Assembly: GCA_947095535.1 (NCBI GenBank)
Contig: OX352774.1
Coordinates: 222,444,965-222,508,964 of the forward strand
From: Poecilobothrus nobilitatus
Taxonomy: Eukaryota; Arthropoda; Insecta; Diptera; Dolichopodidae
Direction of reading: 5' to 3'
DNA length: 64,000 bases
Shown: piece by piece, positions 26,371 through 38,115 of the stretch
How positions within the stretch are numbered: the first letter of the stretch is position 1
Layout of the letters: each line of letters opens with the position of its first letter
Notes under the pieces: generated by a model
The model's database searches: none
Seen by the model: only the letters and a program-made list of their open reading frames with translations
What the model was told of the DNA's origin: nothing
Made by a program: the position numbers and the translations under genes

Positions 26371-28072
26371 ATTCAATTTTATGATAATGTATTTACATAG
26401 ATTACATATGTAAGTGCATTTAGATATTTTTATTACATCGTTTAAAGCTACATTTAGAATTTATGACAATTTTTGATAAATTTATTTTCGTATAAGTATA
26501 TGTCGAGACTCACATCAATTATCAGGCCATGAACTGCAGAGAGTAAAAGCTTAATAAGGGGCCAGCTTTTAACAAATTTATACGTAGTCTTATGTAAAAA
26601 AATATGGGGTCAACTATAAATCTTGAAATAACAGAAAAACCATTTACTTTATTCAATTTCGTCCAAAGGGAAAATTAAAAGTCAAATCTTTTTTACATAA
26701 TTCATTAAAGAAAAATATTTTAAAATATGTATAATGTTTTCATTCATAAATATGCATTTAAAAAATTGTCTTCCTTCAAATTTTTTATTATAAAAGAATC
26801 TTAAGATAAATTGCCACAATATCTCTTACTTAGGTCTAAGGTATTAGGTTTACTTAGGTCTTGATGAGAACTATCGAACGATTTAAATTATCGATAAATA
26901 GTAACTGAATGATTTCAACTATCGAACGAATTCGTTCATTCATTCATTCTCATTTATTCCTATTGTTTTTATTTTAGATAAAAACAGATATTTCGTATGT
27001 ATTTTCTATTACAATTTGAGGTACAACTTCATTAAAAAAGGAAAACATACTTACATACATAACATACATATATCGAATTTTTGGTACAACTTCACAAAAA
27101 AAGGAAAACATACTTTTATGTACATACGTAATTATAATTATTATGCCTACATATACAAAATTAAAAAAAAAAGAATTATAATAAGTGAAAAGAAAACCTC
27201 ATCTTCATTATGAATAATTATTTTAAAGCTGCAATTCACACACATAACAGAAATAAAAACAAATGGTTCTCCCAATAATTTATGTTTTAGAATCATATTA
27301 TAGTCTTTTTATAACTTCTCAATTTTGCCCAGTGCTGTCAGTCGTATAATTATTATGGTAAATGTACCATTTTTTGGAGTGTTATACAATGTACTATGAA
27401 GACTCGTCATTGCTCGCTAAGAGTACTTTTTTTTATTTTTCTTAAATTTACGTTCTTTTTATGTTTGTACACTCAACTTTCTATTGCATTGAAATTGTGA
27501 TAATGATAAAATATTTAAAAGTAATTGCAAAAAATTTCTTCAAACAGCATGTATTAAAATCAAAAAAAGATACGATTTCGATGATCCAATACTACAAAAT
27601 ATTTATATCTTTAATCCAAACATAGCATTAGATTCAGAAACACGCGTGTGAAAGTAGCATCACTATAATATGAACTAAATAAATTACTTCCACGTTGTTT
27701 AGGAAATCTTTCTTTTGCAAAAAATAGATGACCAATGGAGAAGCTCTTCATAGATCACATTTACCAGCAAATATTTTAAGAGAAAAAGAAGTGGATAAAT
27801 TTTGGAATAAACTGTTAAAAAATAATGATAATTTCTTGTATGCAGTTCTTTCTAATTTTGCATTTTTATTTTATATTTTACTTGGTATCTTTTTTTTAGG
27901 TCTGGTACCATGATTTTTCGGTTAAAATACCATTATTCGATTTCAAAATTATGACAGAAATGGAAATCAACAAGTAAAAAATGTTTCTATATGATGATGA
28001 TTTTGAATCTATATGATCTGGATCATCAATTTATGAAAACTTAGAGTGTAATACTGTAATATATCTATTATA
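26371..28072. other. Copy-A-specific stretch with a hAT relic
   Basis: This sequence has no counterpart in the second block. It contains two direct repeats of about 33 bases (GTACAACTTCA followed by GGAAAACATACTT; 27019-27052 and 27080-27114), ATCGAACGA-type repeats near 26870-26930 and the transposase relic listed separately. Confidence 0.5.
27544..27890 (+). pseudogene. hAT transposase relic (C-terminal part)
   Basis: Broken frames carry, in the right order, the pieces of a hAT transposase C-terminus. KKRYDFDDPILQNIYIFNPN is followed by a short run to ALDSETR, then LPRCLGNLSFA, then DDQWR in one frame, then LPANILREKEVDKFWNKLLK and FLYAVLSNFAF in another. At least two frame changes and several stops separate them. 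hAT proteins of this type usually read on to a PHSNA..ER.FS block, which is not seen here, so the relic is truncated. No terminal repeats were found. Confidence 0.5.
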
Positions 28073-28474
28073 TAGGTTGTTTCGCCAGTAACACGGCATC
28101 CTTGCAGGGGGTGATATAGGAGATAACAGCAAGCAAAAAACTTAGTGTGAAGTGAAGTTATAGGTCTATTCCTAACGATTTCTGAGATAACTGTACTTAA
28201 AAAATTTATCTTCTCCAAAATTATTTCATTTAATGTTGCATTAAATAGGTAATTTTTAAAGCTTCCAAAAATGATATTAATATTGGTCCTAGATGTGTTT
28301 GTTGCTAAATTGTAAACAAAAAACTAAATGAAAGAATTTTGGAGAAGATAAAATCTTTAAGTCCGGTTATCTCAGAAACTGTTAGAAATAGACCTCACTT
28401 TAAAGTTTTTTGCTTGTTATTATCTCCCGTATCACACTCTTCAAGGACGCCATTTACTGAAGAAACACCCTGTA
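28073..28474. mobile_element. Foldback MITE
   Basis: Two arms of about 150 bases face each other around a loop of roughly 100 bases. The left arm starts AGGTTGTTTCGCCAGTAAC (28074), and the complement of the right arm starts CAGGGTGTTTCTTCAGTAAA. Matching inner blocks include TCTGAGATAACTG / CTGAGATAACCGG and AATTTATCTTCTCCAAAATT / GATTTTATCTTCTCCAAAAT. It contains no coding sequence. A TATA at each edge may be the target duplication. It is absent from the sister block. Confidence 0.7.
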
Positions 28475-29039
28475 TATTATAATCCTAACTAGTAACTTAA
28501 ATTTTTAACTTAAAAAAAATATAAAAAAAAGTAATTAAAGAAATATGGCTTAGTTATTGGAAAAGTACACAACATTTCTTTTTTCTTAAATATTTTACAC
28601 CACACTGATACTTTTTTTAAGTACATATATAATAAATATTTAAAATTTATAAAATTTATTTATAAGAAAATAAAAAGGAACTTTGAAAACAAGTAATTTT
28701 TTTTAATATACTCGTTTCAGCGCCAATTACGATTGTTTTAATTTTTTTTTAATTTTTCCGAGACTTTAAAACCAAGGAAAAAAAAACTAGTTTAGTGGAA
28801 GAGTTATAAAATATTTAAAAAAAATAAATAAGAATAAATACTCAAACTCAATTAATAGTAAATATGTATGTATAAATAAAGCAAATTATTATACATGAAT
28901 AAACTAACATACATATATGTATATTTATTGATTAATTAAGTTAATCTGTTAACTTAATATTACAGTAAAAATGTTAATCAGAGCTTTTAAGTTAATATCA
29001 CATCAGATCAAAAACTGAGATCATAACACCGCACCGTTG

Positions 29040-29050
29040 TATAAATACCA
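29040..29050 (+). promoter_or_regulatory. TATA box of TO2a
   Basis: TATAAATACCA lies 93 bases before the ATG. The same TATAAATACCA word precedes TO2b on the other strand, suggesting a shared core-promoter type. Confidence 0.55.
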
Positions 29051-29132
29051 GAATCAAAGACGTTCTCGATTATAATTAATACAAATTTTGTGAAGATCTA
29101 ATCTAATATTAGATTTAAGTAGAGTAAACAAT

Positions 29133-30138
29133 ATGAAAGTCAATCTAATACCCTTTTTAATTGTGATATTTTCAACATACACTTCTTGTGAAATAACACG
29201 TTTAAGTGAATATTATAAGGACGTTGATTTACGTAATTATTATTTTTAAAAACATTCAAATAATATTTATAAGTACTAATGAAAATTTTGTATAGCTTTA
29301 CCATGTAGTGCAAATGATCTTCAAATAAATGGATGTTTAAAGGAATATTTCCAATCATTTTGGGGTAAAACTGCTGTAAGATGTTAAATTAAAAATAATA
29401 AATAAAGTTCTAATAATAAAATAAAAATTTCTTATATTTTAGAATGCTTATGGATCTGAAAAATTACATCTACCACCATTGGATCCATTTACATTAATTG
29501 AAAGAAAATGGAGTTTTAAAAATCCTTTCTTCGAATTTGTTTTCCTTACTAAAAATGTTAAAATTTATAATATGGCAGAAACAACAATACACAAAGTTAA
29601 AGTAAAATTTAATGATACTGATAGAATAGTTGTAGATACTGGTAAATTTTCACTTGAATTAGATATGTCAGATCCAGAAGTAATTATTGAAGGTGATTTT
29701 AAAGTAAATTTACGTGTTGATCAGGTAAAAGTTCGTCCAAAGGGTCATTTTAAATTGAAAATTGAAAAAATTCGTAATAACGCAAAAGTAATTGGCAAAT
29801 CTGAAAAACGTGGTGGTTATCATTATTTAAAAGTAAAAACAGTTGATTTTGTACCTCAAATTAAAGATTTTCGTTTTGATATAGAAAATGCTTATAGCAA
29901 TGAAAATTCACTAATAGGTATATTTATATAGTTGATGCATTCACGCAAATTTTTTTTAATTTGAATTTTTTATTAAATTTCAGATGCTTTTGTTATGGAG
30001 TTTTTCAATAATAACGTAAAGGATATTTATAAAGATTTTATCAGAGATACAAAACCACAATGGGAACCAATTATTTTGGAAGTATTGAATGAATTCTTTG
30101 CTAATTTTCCAATTGAACTCATGATAACACCCCAATAA
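29133..30138 (+). CDS. Takeout/JHBP-family protein TO2a
   Basis: Four exons: 29133-29232, 29296-29375, 29443-29917 and 29984-30138; 269 aa. A signal peptide covers about residues 1-19. The disulfide pair is C37/C47 (LPCSANDLQINGC). LHLPPLDPFTLIERKW, KVNLRVDQVKVRPKG and the C-terminal QWEPIILEVLNEFFANFP are takeout landmarks. It is divergent: the FPDPAL block before the last exon is replaced by ENAYSNENSL, and the intron that TO1, TO2b and TO4 have after the RPKG motif is absent, so one 475-base exon covers both. It is probably a secreted carrier of an unknown hydrophobic ligand. It converges on TO2b, with 147 bases between the stop codons and AATAAA at 30153. Compared with TO3a it shows an unusual excess of amino-acid changes. 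Confidence 0.88.
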
Positions 30139-30285
30139 TTTTTTTTTTAATTAATAAAGTTTTTATTTAGAATCTTTGTAAGTTTAATTTAATTTTTTTT
30201 TATTTTTTTAACTTTCATATTATATATGTAATAATTATCAAATAAATCTTATTACTTATATATTAAATTAAATAATTAAAATGCA

Positions 30286-31454
30286 CTATTTTTTTATTAT
30301 ATTATCGAATGGAAGAGTTTCGAGAATTTCATTTGTTGCATTTAATAACATTGGCTCCCAATCAGTTCTAGTTTCTCGTATTACAATTGGATATAAATTA
30401 CGCCAATATGAATTAATGAATTGTACAAATACTGTATCTAAAGTAAAATTTGTTTAATATAATAATAAAATAACAAAAATATAATAATTGAAATATCTTA
30501 CTCAGTTGTGGATCAGCTGGGAAAACTCCAGTTATATTAAATCTTATATCTTCGATTAATGGATCCAAAATAAATTTCTTTAATTTTAAATATCTTTGAT
30601 TATTTTTATTTTCTAATATTCCAGTTAATTTGAGATTATTTATAACATTTACTAAAATAAAAAAAAAAAAATAGTAATTAAAATAAAAATGAAGTTAATG
30701 TGAACATGAAATTCTTAAAAAATGAATTAAGATTATGTATGGATTTATATAATAAGGTTTATATTTTAGGTTTGAATTAAAATGATCGTGATGGCAAATT
30801 TTAGATAGTGATTAGATATGGTATTATAAAATTAAATTTAACTTATAATATTTATTTTAAAAATTTACCTAAAGTCATATTAAATCTACCCTTTGGTCGA
30901 ATTTTTAAGTCATTTACTCTTACATTTGCTGAATAATTCCCAGACATTCGAATTTTTGGAAAATGAATCATAGCTTCCATTGTTAAAATATCATTGGAAT
31001 TTTGAAATTTAGTACCAATATTAATTACTGTGGTACGCTTTAATCCATGAATTTTAACGTCTTCTGTTGATAAAATCATTCGAATTGCCGGTGTTGTATA
31101 AACATATTTTGTTCTTGGCAATGACCATGGTTCTAATTGAGGAATATTTAAAATTGCTGAACCATTCTACATTAAAAAATAAAGCATGTTTTTTTTTAAA
31201 TTTAAATAAAAAAAAAAAAAATTATTTTTACAATATTCTGTTGTATAAAATTTTGCATTAAATTCTTAAGACATGAGTCCAATTCCAAATCATTACGATC
31301 ACATGGTTTATATAAATCAGACACTATAAAAAAAAATTTCGAAATGATAGAAAAATATTTTTTAATATATTAATAACTCACATTCTGTTCTAGTTTCTTC
31401 AGAACTAGAATAATTTATTAACAAAAAAATTAAAAATAGAAAAATCGATTTCAT
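30286..31454 (-). CDS. Takeout/JHBP-family protein TO2b
   Basis: Five exons on the minus strand: 31454-31382, 31323-31232, 31166-30869, 30651-30502 and 30437-30286; 254 aa. The signal peptide is about residues 1-18 (MKSIFLFLIFLLINYSSS). The disulfide pair is C32/C42 (KPCDRNDLELDSC). Landmarks are LNIPQLEPWSLP, SANVRVNDLKIRPKGRFNMT, NITGVFPADPQLN and TRTDWEPMLLNATNEI. All five-exon family introns are present, unlike TO2a. A TATA box (TATAAATACC) lies about 140 bases upstream. The minus-strand AATAAA (30162-30167) lies beyond the plus-strand signal of TO2a, so the two 3' UTRs probably overlap. It is nearly identical to TO3b. Confidence 0.9.
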
Positions 31455-31586
31455 TGTCTCGTAAAAAATATAGGATATTGTAAGCTAAAATTATTTAATA
31501 CTTTAAAGTAAAAATTAATTTTTAAACGAACGTTTGAATTTTATGTTATTATTATTGACTAAAACTATTGGAACTTATCAAAATAA

Positions 31587-31599
31587 CTTGGTATTTATA
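31587..31599 (-). promoter_or_regulatory. TATA box of TO2b
   Basis: Read on the minus strand, TATAAATACCAAG lies about 135 bases before the ATG. It is the same word as before TO2a and is conserved before TO3b (43517-43505). Confidence 0.5.
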
Positions 31600-32219
31600 T
31601 ACATATTGAATTGTATTTCATTTTTAAAATTATTAATTATTAGAGGGGATATATAAATATAATTTGTAAGAATTTTCATTGATTTTTTATTTATTTATTA
31701 AATGTTTAAGGTTAAAAAAAATTCTTATACAAGAATTGCGAAAATTTTTTAACTTACCAGCCTTGATTTATTTAATAACAGTATCTCGTATGCTCAAAGA
31801 TTGTAATATTCAAACAAAAACAAAAAAAAAAAACAAAAAGTAACCAATAACAATATTTGATAAATTTTCGAGAATCGAAATGAAAATTGCGCGCCAATTA
31901 CATTAGAGTATTAGACCAAAATACATAATTTAATAAAAAAAAACATTTCCAACATTGTTTTCAAGTTCATATATGTAGTATTGAATCGTTTCTTTCAGGT
32001 TCTTTTTATTTTATACAACAACTTTTTGATATATATACATACATATTTTATTAAATAAAATGCTAAAGATTAAATTACTATTTTATCTAATGAGAATTAA
32101 AAATCTTGTAAAAAATAATAATATAAAAAAGAATAAGTTCAATGTTTTGAGGTAGATAGTTTGTTGACATTTTTTTTATATATAATACATAATAAGTATA
32201 TAGAATATGTAATAATATA

Positions 32220-33537
32220 GAGCGGTACTATTGCTCGTATCTCAAAATCTAGTTTTTTAAAATCTCGTTTTTCAACATCTCGTTTTTTCAAAATTTTATT
32301 TCTTAAAAATTTTTCGAGTTTTCAGAAAATACGGCAAAAATAAAAATTGTTTAACGGGGATTTGGCGGCAATAGCCTACACAATGGCTTTCTTCTATAAT
32401 TTTTTTACATTTTAACACACACATATATATATATACAAATATGAAAAAAAATAATTTCAGAACAAATTTTACAGTTGGTTGTAGGATTAAAGTTAGGTTC
32501 GTTAAATTTAAATTAAATTTTTTTATAATTCACTAATTTATTGCTATGTATATAGACTGCTTTTACTCAAAAAATTTGAGAAGAAATAATATCCAAATTA
32601 TATGTAAAATCATATATGGGGAATTTTCTTTTCAAAAGATATTATTTTCGGCAAGACTTTGGACTAAATTTAATTTATTAGTAAATTAAATGGAAGGGCA
32701 TAATTTAATCTACAAATATCTTATAGGATATTAAATTAAAAAATTTTAACAAATTAAAAAAAAATTGAATGAAAATTTTTCACTTCACTTCACTAAGTTG
32801 GGACCTCGGTGGCCTAGTAGGTAAAAGCGTATGAAATACGCTGTAATAACCGAGGGAATGTGGGTTCGAACTCCACTCACGTCGTAAGAATAATTCCTCC
32901 TTAAGACGTTTACCGCCACGCCTGAAAAGGAAAGCTCCGTAACTTCCTTGTCATATATATGTGGCAGGGGAATAAACTAAAACCAATCAAACAAACAAAC
33001 TTTAAGTTCAAATATCACAACAATCTTCTAATTGCAACACATTTAATTACAATTTTATATTAAAATTTATTCTTCATAAACTTATCTATATCTAAGAAGC
33101 TCTTTTTTCAGGCTAGAAACAAAAAGATATTAAAAATTCTTACCCATACCAAAATAAATAATCAAAAAAAAAAAACTTGAGAAAATTGAGAAAACAAAAA
33201 ATTACTATGTAAAAACAAAAAATTACTATGTAAAAGCAATGTATAAAAAAAAAACGAAAAAAATTTGCATATATTTTTTGTTATTGCAATTTGAGCAGCA
33301 AATAAGGAAATATGTAATACGAAATATAATGTTCGGAAAAAATTTTTATGTGTAGCAAATACCGGAACCGGGCTATTTAATATAAAAAATAAAAGACAAT
33401 GATTCATTTACAAAAAAAAAAAAACAAAAATAAAAATCCAAAAAAATTTTAAAAATTAACAAAAAAATAAATAGGGATTTTATAAAACGTTATTTTAAAA
33501 AACGAGATTTTAAGATAAGAGCATTCGTAGGTAACCC
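32220..33537. mobile_element. Terminal-inverted-repeat element with 10-bp target duplication
   Basis: The left end reads GAGCGGTACTATTGCTCGTA and continues with CTCAAAATCTAGTTTTTTAA. The complement of the right end reads GGGTTACCTACGAATGCTC and continues CTTAAAATCTCGTTTTTTAA, giving inverted ends of about 40 bases. Inside the left end the unit AAAATCTCGTTTTT is repeated about three times at 15-base spacing. TAATAATATA stands exactly outside both ends (32210-32219 and 33538-33547). The sister block is continuous at this point (about 44075-44107), so this is an insertion. Target size and end structure fit a Mutator-like or foldback element, but no transposase is present. A SINE (32800-33000) is nested inside. 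Related internal sequence also lies at 44330-44550 and 46230-46560. Confidence 0.7.
32800..33000 (+). mobile_element. tRNA-derived SINE, copy 3 (most complete)
   Basis: The head has an A-box-like TGGCCTAGTAGGT (32810-32822), a hairpin arm GCGTATGAAATACGC and CCGAGG, then the B-box GGGTTCGAACTCC (32862-32874) with tRNA spacing. The non-tRNA body continues through CGCCACGCCTGAAAAGGAAA (about 32914) to ATGTGGCAGGGGAATAAACT, ending in an AAACAAAC tail. TAAGTT occurs just outside both ends, a possible but short target duplication. It is nested in the terminal-repeat element. Confidence 0.78.
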
Positions 33538-34259
33538 TAATAATATATATTCTACACAACAGCGAATTGATCTTGTGCTGGTAATCTCAATTAAATAGAT
33601 TTAAATAGACTTGAGTTGATCTTTTGAACTTTGCTTTTTGTATTTTTAATATTTAAAAATTTATACTTTCAATTTTGCAAAGTAGTGGATTTGTTGCTTC
33701 TAATTTAAATATTTTATTTATATTTTCAAATATTTTAATTACTCAAAGCTGCAAATCCTTATCATTATATAAATAGGGAAACATCAATTTTTACCCCTCT
33801 TTTTAAACGAAATTTTTCAAACTACTGGACCCGGGACCGATTATGGAACTATTGGAGAAATATTTTTGGAAAAATATTTTTTAAGAGAAATGCACAAACT
33901 TATTTGTTTATAAATCTGGCTGGTAGTATAGATCAAATAATATAATTATATATATAGCCCTTTGAAATTTTAAAATTCATACATTCACACGACTCTTCTA
34001 TGATTTTACATATTTCTTTCTTTCTTTTTATTAGTCGGTAAATTAAAATAGTACTTATACTTAATGCATATTTATTAATATATTATATTAGGATGTATTT
34101 GTATTCCACTCTAGTCTCGACTCTCGTGTATGAATACAAAGGTCAGAGACTATAGAGAGATAGCCGTTGTATGAATGTGAATGAGCGTGTAGAAAATTTT
34201 TAAATTGCATTGGATTGGTGAATTTTTTAAAAATTTTGTTTGAAAGTTTTGTACAAAAT

Positions 34260-35035
34260 TGGTAACAGTTTTTAGCCCATCTCCAAAAAAATTTTGAAAA
34301 AATGTGCCTATTAGTTTCACTCTGTCCGTCCGTCCGTCTGTTTACAAAACTTCTACACCGTTACAGATAGAGAAAACAAATTTTAATCATGGATAGGTCT
34401 CATAAAAAAATTAATGTTGTAGAATAATTTTTTCATGTAGCGCCATCCATCATGGAGCTACAGGCCTTCAAACTTTGAAAAAATCCTATTTTTAAATGCA
34501 TATATCTCATGTTCCGCTTAAAATTTTTTTAATCTGAAAACGCCATTCGACAGGAATTTTTTTTACTTTTGTAAATCAATATCAAAATTATATAATTATT
34601 TTAAATTTACTATATTTAAATTTACCGTTATGTGAAAGTAATTTTGCATGATATTTCTTTTTTCATAACTCCGCAAGTTTAAATAGGAACTTGAAATTTG
34701 AGACAAGAAAGAACTTTTAGAATTAGTATAAGTTAGTGTTCAAAAATTGAAAATATGCTTTTTTTAGACCACTGTAATTTAGGCATCTGTACAAATTTTT
34801 CTTCGGTAACACATAAAAATTAAAGCTTCAGTAATATATTTTACGGTTTTTTTGCTGCAGTTATATAGGGTTCCAGACTTACAGCGCTTCAAAATTTCAA
34901 AAAATTCTCTTTTTACATTTTTTCTTATTATTTTTTCAAATTTTGGTGCAGAGTAGCAATTCTAAACACTTTGCATTATATTTTGGAAATGTGCGCTTTT
35001 AAAAACCGTTAGTTTAGATTCGACCTTGTTTCTTT
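34260..35035 (+). repeat. Dispersed repeat, forward copy
   Basis: This sequence matches the complement of 56590-57180 over its length except for about 170 bases present only here. Shared blocks include ATTAGTTTCACTCTG with GTCCGTCCGTC, TTTACAAAACTTCTACACCG, TTTCATGTAGCGC, CATTCGACAGGAAT, AATTTACCGTTATGTGAAA and ATATAGGGTTCC. It has no coding frame and no obvious terminal repeats. Confidence 0.7.
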
Positions 35036-36356
35036 TTAAGTATACTGATTGAAAACAAAATTTTAAGTAAGTGTATATTTTATTATTTATTTTGTATGAA
35101 TTTATGTTATGTGAATTATATGAATTCTAGTTGTTGATTAGTTTTTCAAATTTTTTTTAATTTTATAATTTGTAATTTTGATTTTTCTTTGTCTATATTT
35201 GTTATAATTTATTTGTTTTAGATAAATATAAATCTATGTTATTAATTATTTAGTATTATTCTTTTTGTCATTATATATGTAAATAAAAACTACTGGGCCA
35301 ATTTTTATGGAATTAGGATCACTAGAAGGTATTTTCCTGCAGAAGTGCGAAACATTTTTTTACACAATTTTTTTATGTGTTCCATTTCTTTTTATGTATG
35401 TTTGTATATTTATTATTTTATGTTTATCATTATAGTATAGTAATAGACATTGTGTAGACTATGGTATTACTTTACGTAATTTTTTTGTTTGAAATTAATT
35501 TTGGCTGTTTGGCGCATTGTACTTTTATTTGGCTGTTTTTTCTATTAAAATAAAATTTAACTTGAAAAAATTTTTTTTTACGAAAATAAAAAATCCACAA
35601 ATGTCCATTCTGTGATATTTTTTATATGAAATTGTGAATCTTTTAAATATTTTTCTATTTGGCATTTTGCACAATACTTTTAGATCTGTCATTTTCAATT
35701 CAAAATAATCAAACGATGTTTTTAAAATTTTGTAACGAATGTATATGTAGTTTATAAAATGCATGTACCTAGTTTTATATAAAGTACAACTGTCAATTTG
35801 TATTTATGTCCCTGTTGCACACTTTTAAAGAAAAATTTATTTAAAAATAAAAATTATAATAATTGAGTTAATTAAATAAGAAACGAAAAATTATTACAAG
35901 TATGTTTTTCGTTAATATATTTATAAAATTAAAGTGTTGACTGGTATTTTGTTTTATATAATATATTTACTTTGCTTTTTTCTTGAGTCGTTTTGTTTTT
36001 GTTTTTTATATGTAGAAATAAATGTATAAATTTTGTTTTATACTAATAGTTATAATACTTATATTTATGTTTTTTAATTTTATATATATATTTTTTAATT
36101 TTAAATTAGATATTTTTATATTTTTTTTAGAATTTAAATTAGACATTTTGGGAACATTTGTTTCCCATCATCAGGAGATTTTTGTTTATTTTTATAATTT
36201 TTGGAATATTACTTTTCACATTATATATACAATCTCGACATTTTTAATTTAACTTTTTTAAAATCTGGCTTTTTAAAATCATGATTTTTAAACTGCGTCT
36301 TATTTTTAAGTTAATTTTAAATATTTTTTTTTGATAATTCTCTTTCTCTAATTTTT

Positions 36357-36430
36357 TATTCAACTTTATTCAAATTTTCAAATTTTTATTCAACTTTTAT
36401 TCAACTTTTTATTCAAATTTTTTATTTTAA
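36357..36430 (+). repeat. TTTTATTCAACT-type minisatellite
   Basis: About six imperfect tandem units of 11-13 bases built on TTTATTCAA(C/A)TTT. Confidence 0.6.
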
Positions 36431-37687
36431 ATGGTATCTTAAGACAGTTGAATTGTCTATCTTAGAACCGTATATGATTTGAATTTTTCACTTTTATCCT
36501 CTTTTAAAATGTTTGTTGGTACGTTTAAAATTCTTTAAATTCTCTTCAGAACGATACTCTATACCAAAAACAATTTTGCTTCCGATTTGTGTCCAATTTT
36601 TGAAGACAATTTACGGTCTTAAAAAAAAGCCTAAAAAGCCTAAAGCCCTAATTTAGCGGTTTAACCGATTGAACTTAAAATTGACACAAGTGTTACTTAA
36701 TTGACACAAGTGTACACATTTTTTGCAGTATATGCATTACATTTTTTTGCAGTGCTGATTTATCAGTTTGACCGACTGAGTTCCAAATTGACAAAAGTTT
36801 TGCTCCTTGGCAAAAAGGATCACTGAAATAATTTGGCTGCGATCCATTAAACCGTTGTGATCCGGTTTCCTTTGACTAGTTTCATAATTAAATATAAGGC
36901 AACATAATATTAAAAAGTAATTCTTTTAAGTTAAATTTATATGGAACATTAAATTAAAACAAATTTTGAAAAACATTTAGGTTTTTTTTTTAAATTTTAT
37001 CCTCAAAAATAAAATGTTGGCAGAGAAAAAGAATTATTTATTGTCTGGATAGGAATTTTCCATTTAAGAAATATCGTTGTTAATCCAATTAGTAAACAGA
37101 TTTCTTTTAGTTTTATGAAGGCTGAGCTAACGTATTAGTAAATCAGTAGACTCTAGCTTCTTAGTGCACCTTTAGGAATAGTAAAAACATAAAGATAGAT
37201 TTGTAGAATATATTCGAATTTAAGCCATATGATCATACTGTTATTAATATTGTGTTAAGTAGTATATTTTGGTCATGTACATGTACATAATGCGAGAAAC
37301 AAAATATAAATTGTTACAGGTTTTTCTCGCAGATAGAATAAAATCAAAAAAATATCATAGCTAATAAAATTACTTTTAAGGCTGAAAAACATTAGGGAAT
37401 GAACACACATTAGGGCTTGTACACAATTGAAGGTTTGCTTTATACAGTCACAAATAGAGTGGAATTTATTAAGAATGTCGCCACTTTAACATAAAATTAA
37501 CACACATAACATTCAGAAATGAAGATGCATTAAAAGAAATATTTATTCTTCTGAAGGGGAACCTTCCAAAAATACTTGTCTTAGAATTGACCTAAATATC
37601 AAAAACAATGTATTTTCGTAATTGTCTTAACGGACTAAATAGGCAAGTGCGAAGAAAATGTTCCACGCTCTAAATCATCTTCATGTT

Positions 37688-38115
37688 GCTTTTTTATTGC
37701 TATAAGAATTATGTCGCTTAAAAAAAAATTTTTTTAAAAGGCATTGATTTTAGTCAAAATTTTTTTTATTACCTATATATTGATATATTTGATGTTTTTT
37801 TGCTTTTGTTTTTAATTATTTTTTGTTATTCTATATATACATATGTATATGTATGTACATTATGTGTGCTATTTTTTATATAAATAATTTTGAACTTTAA
37901 AGTTCTAGTCTTCAGTTCTTGAATGATATATTATGTATATGCGACTATGTATATGAATGTTTATGTATATATTATTATTTATGTATTATTTATAGAAATT
38001 TATATACAATTTCGATAACTTAATAATTAAATAAACAACTTCTTTTATTTCAAAATAACAAAACTAATAAATATTATCAGTGGCGTGCTTTTCAAAGAAC
38101 ATTAAGGTTATATAC
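37688..38115. repeat. 5' outlier of the duplicated block, copy B
   Basis: This is the counterpart of 25920-26370, with several small indels. A copy-specific stretch (38116-40434) follows that lacks the hAT relic and MITE of copy A. Confidence 0.6.

Larger units (their letters stand above)
28545..32210. repeat. Segmental duplication, copy A (TO2a/TO2b block)
   Basis: This block aligns end to end with 40435-44105. The outer left edge (28545-28900) is visibly more diverged, while 28926-31900 is near-identical outside the TO2a exons. The block carries a convergent pair of takeout genes. It is interrupted on its right by the terminal-repeat element at 32220-33537, after which similarity resumes (33563 with 44107). 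Confidence 0.85.

Noticed and set aside
29140..29358. Minus-strand frame over the first exons of TO2a (and its twin at 41003-41251)
   Set aside because: Antisense shadow of the signal peptide exon and the cysteine exon of TO2a/TO3a.
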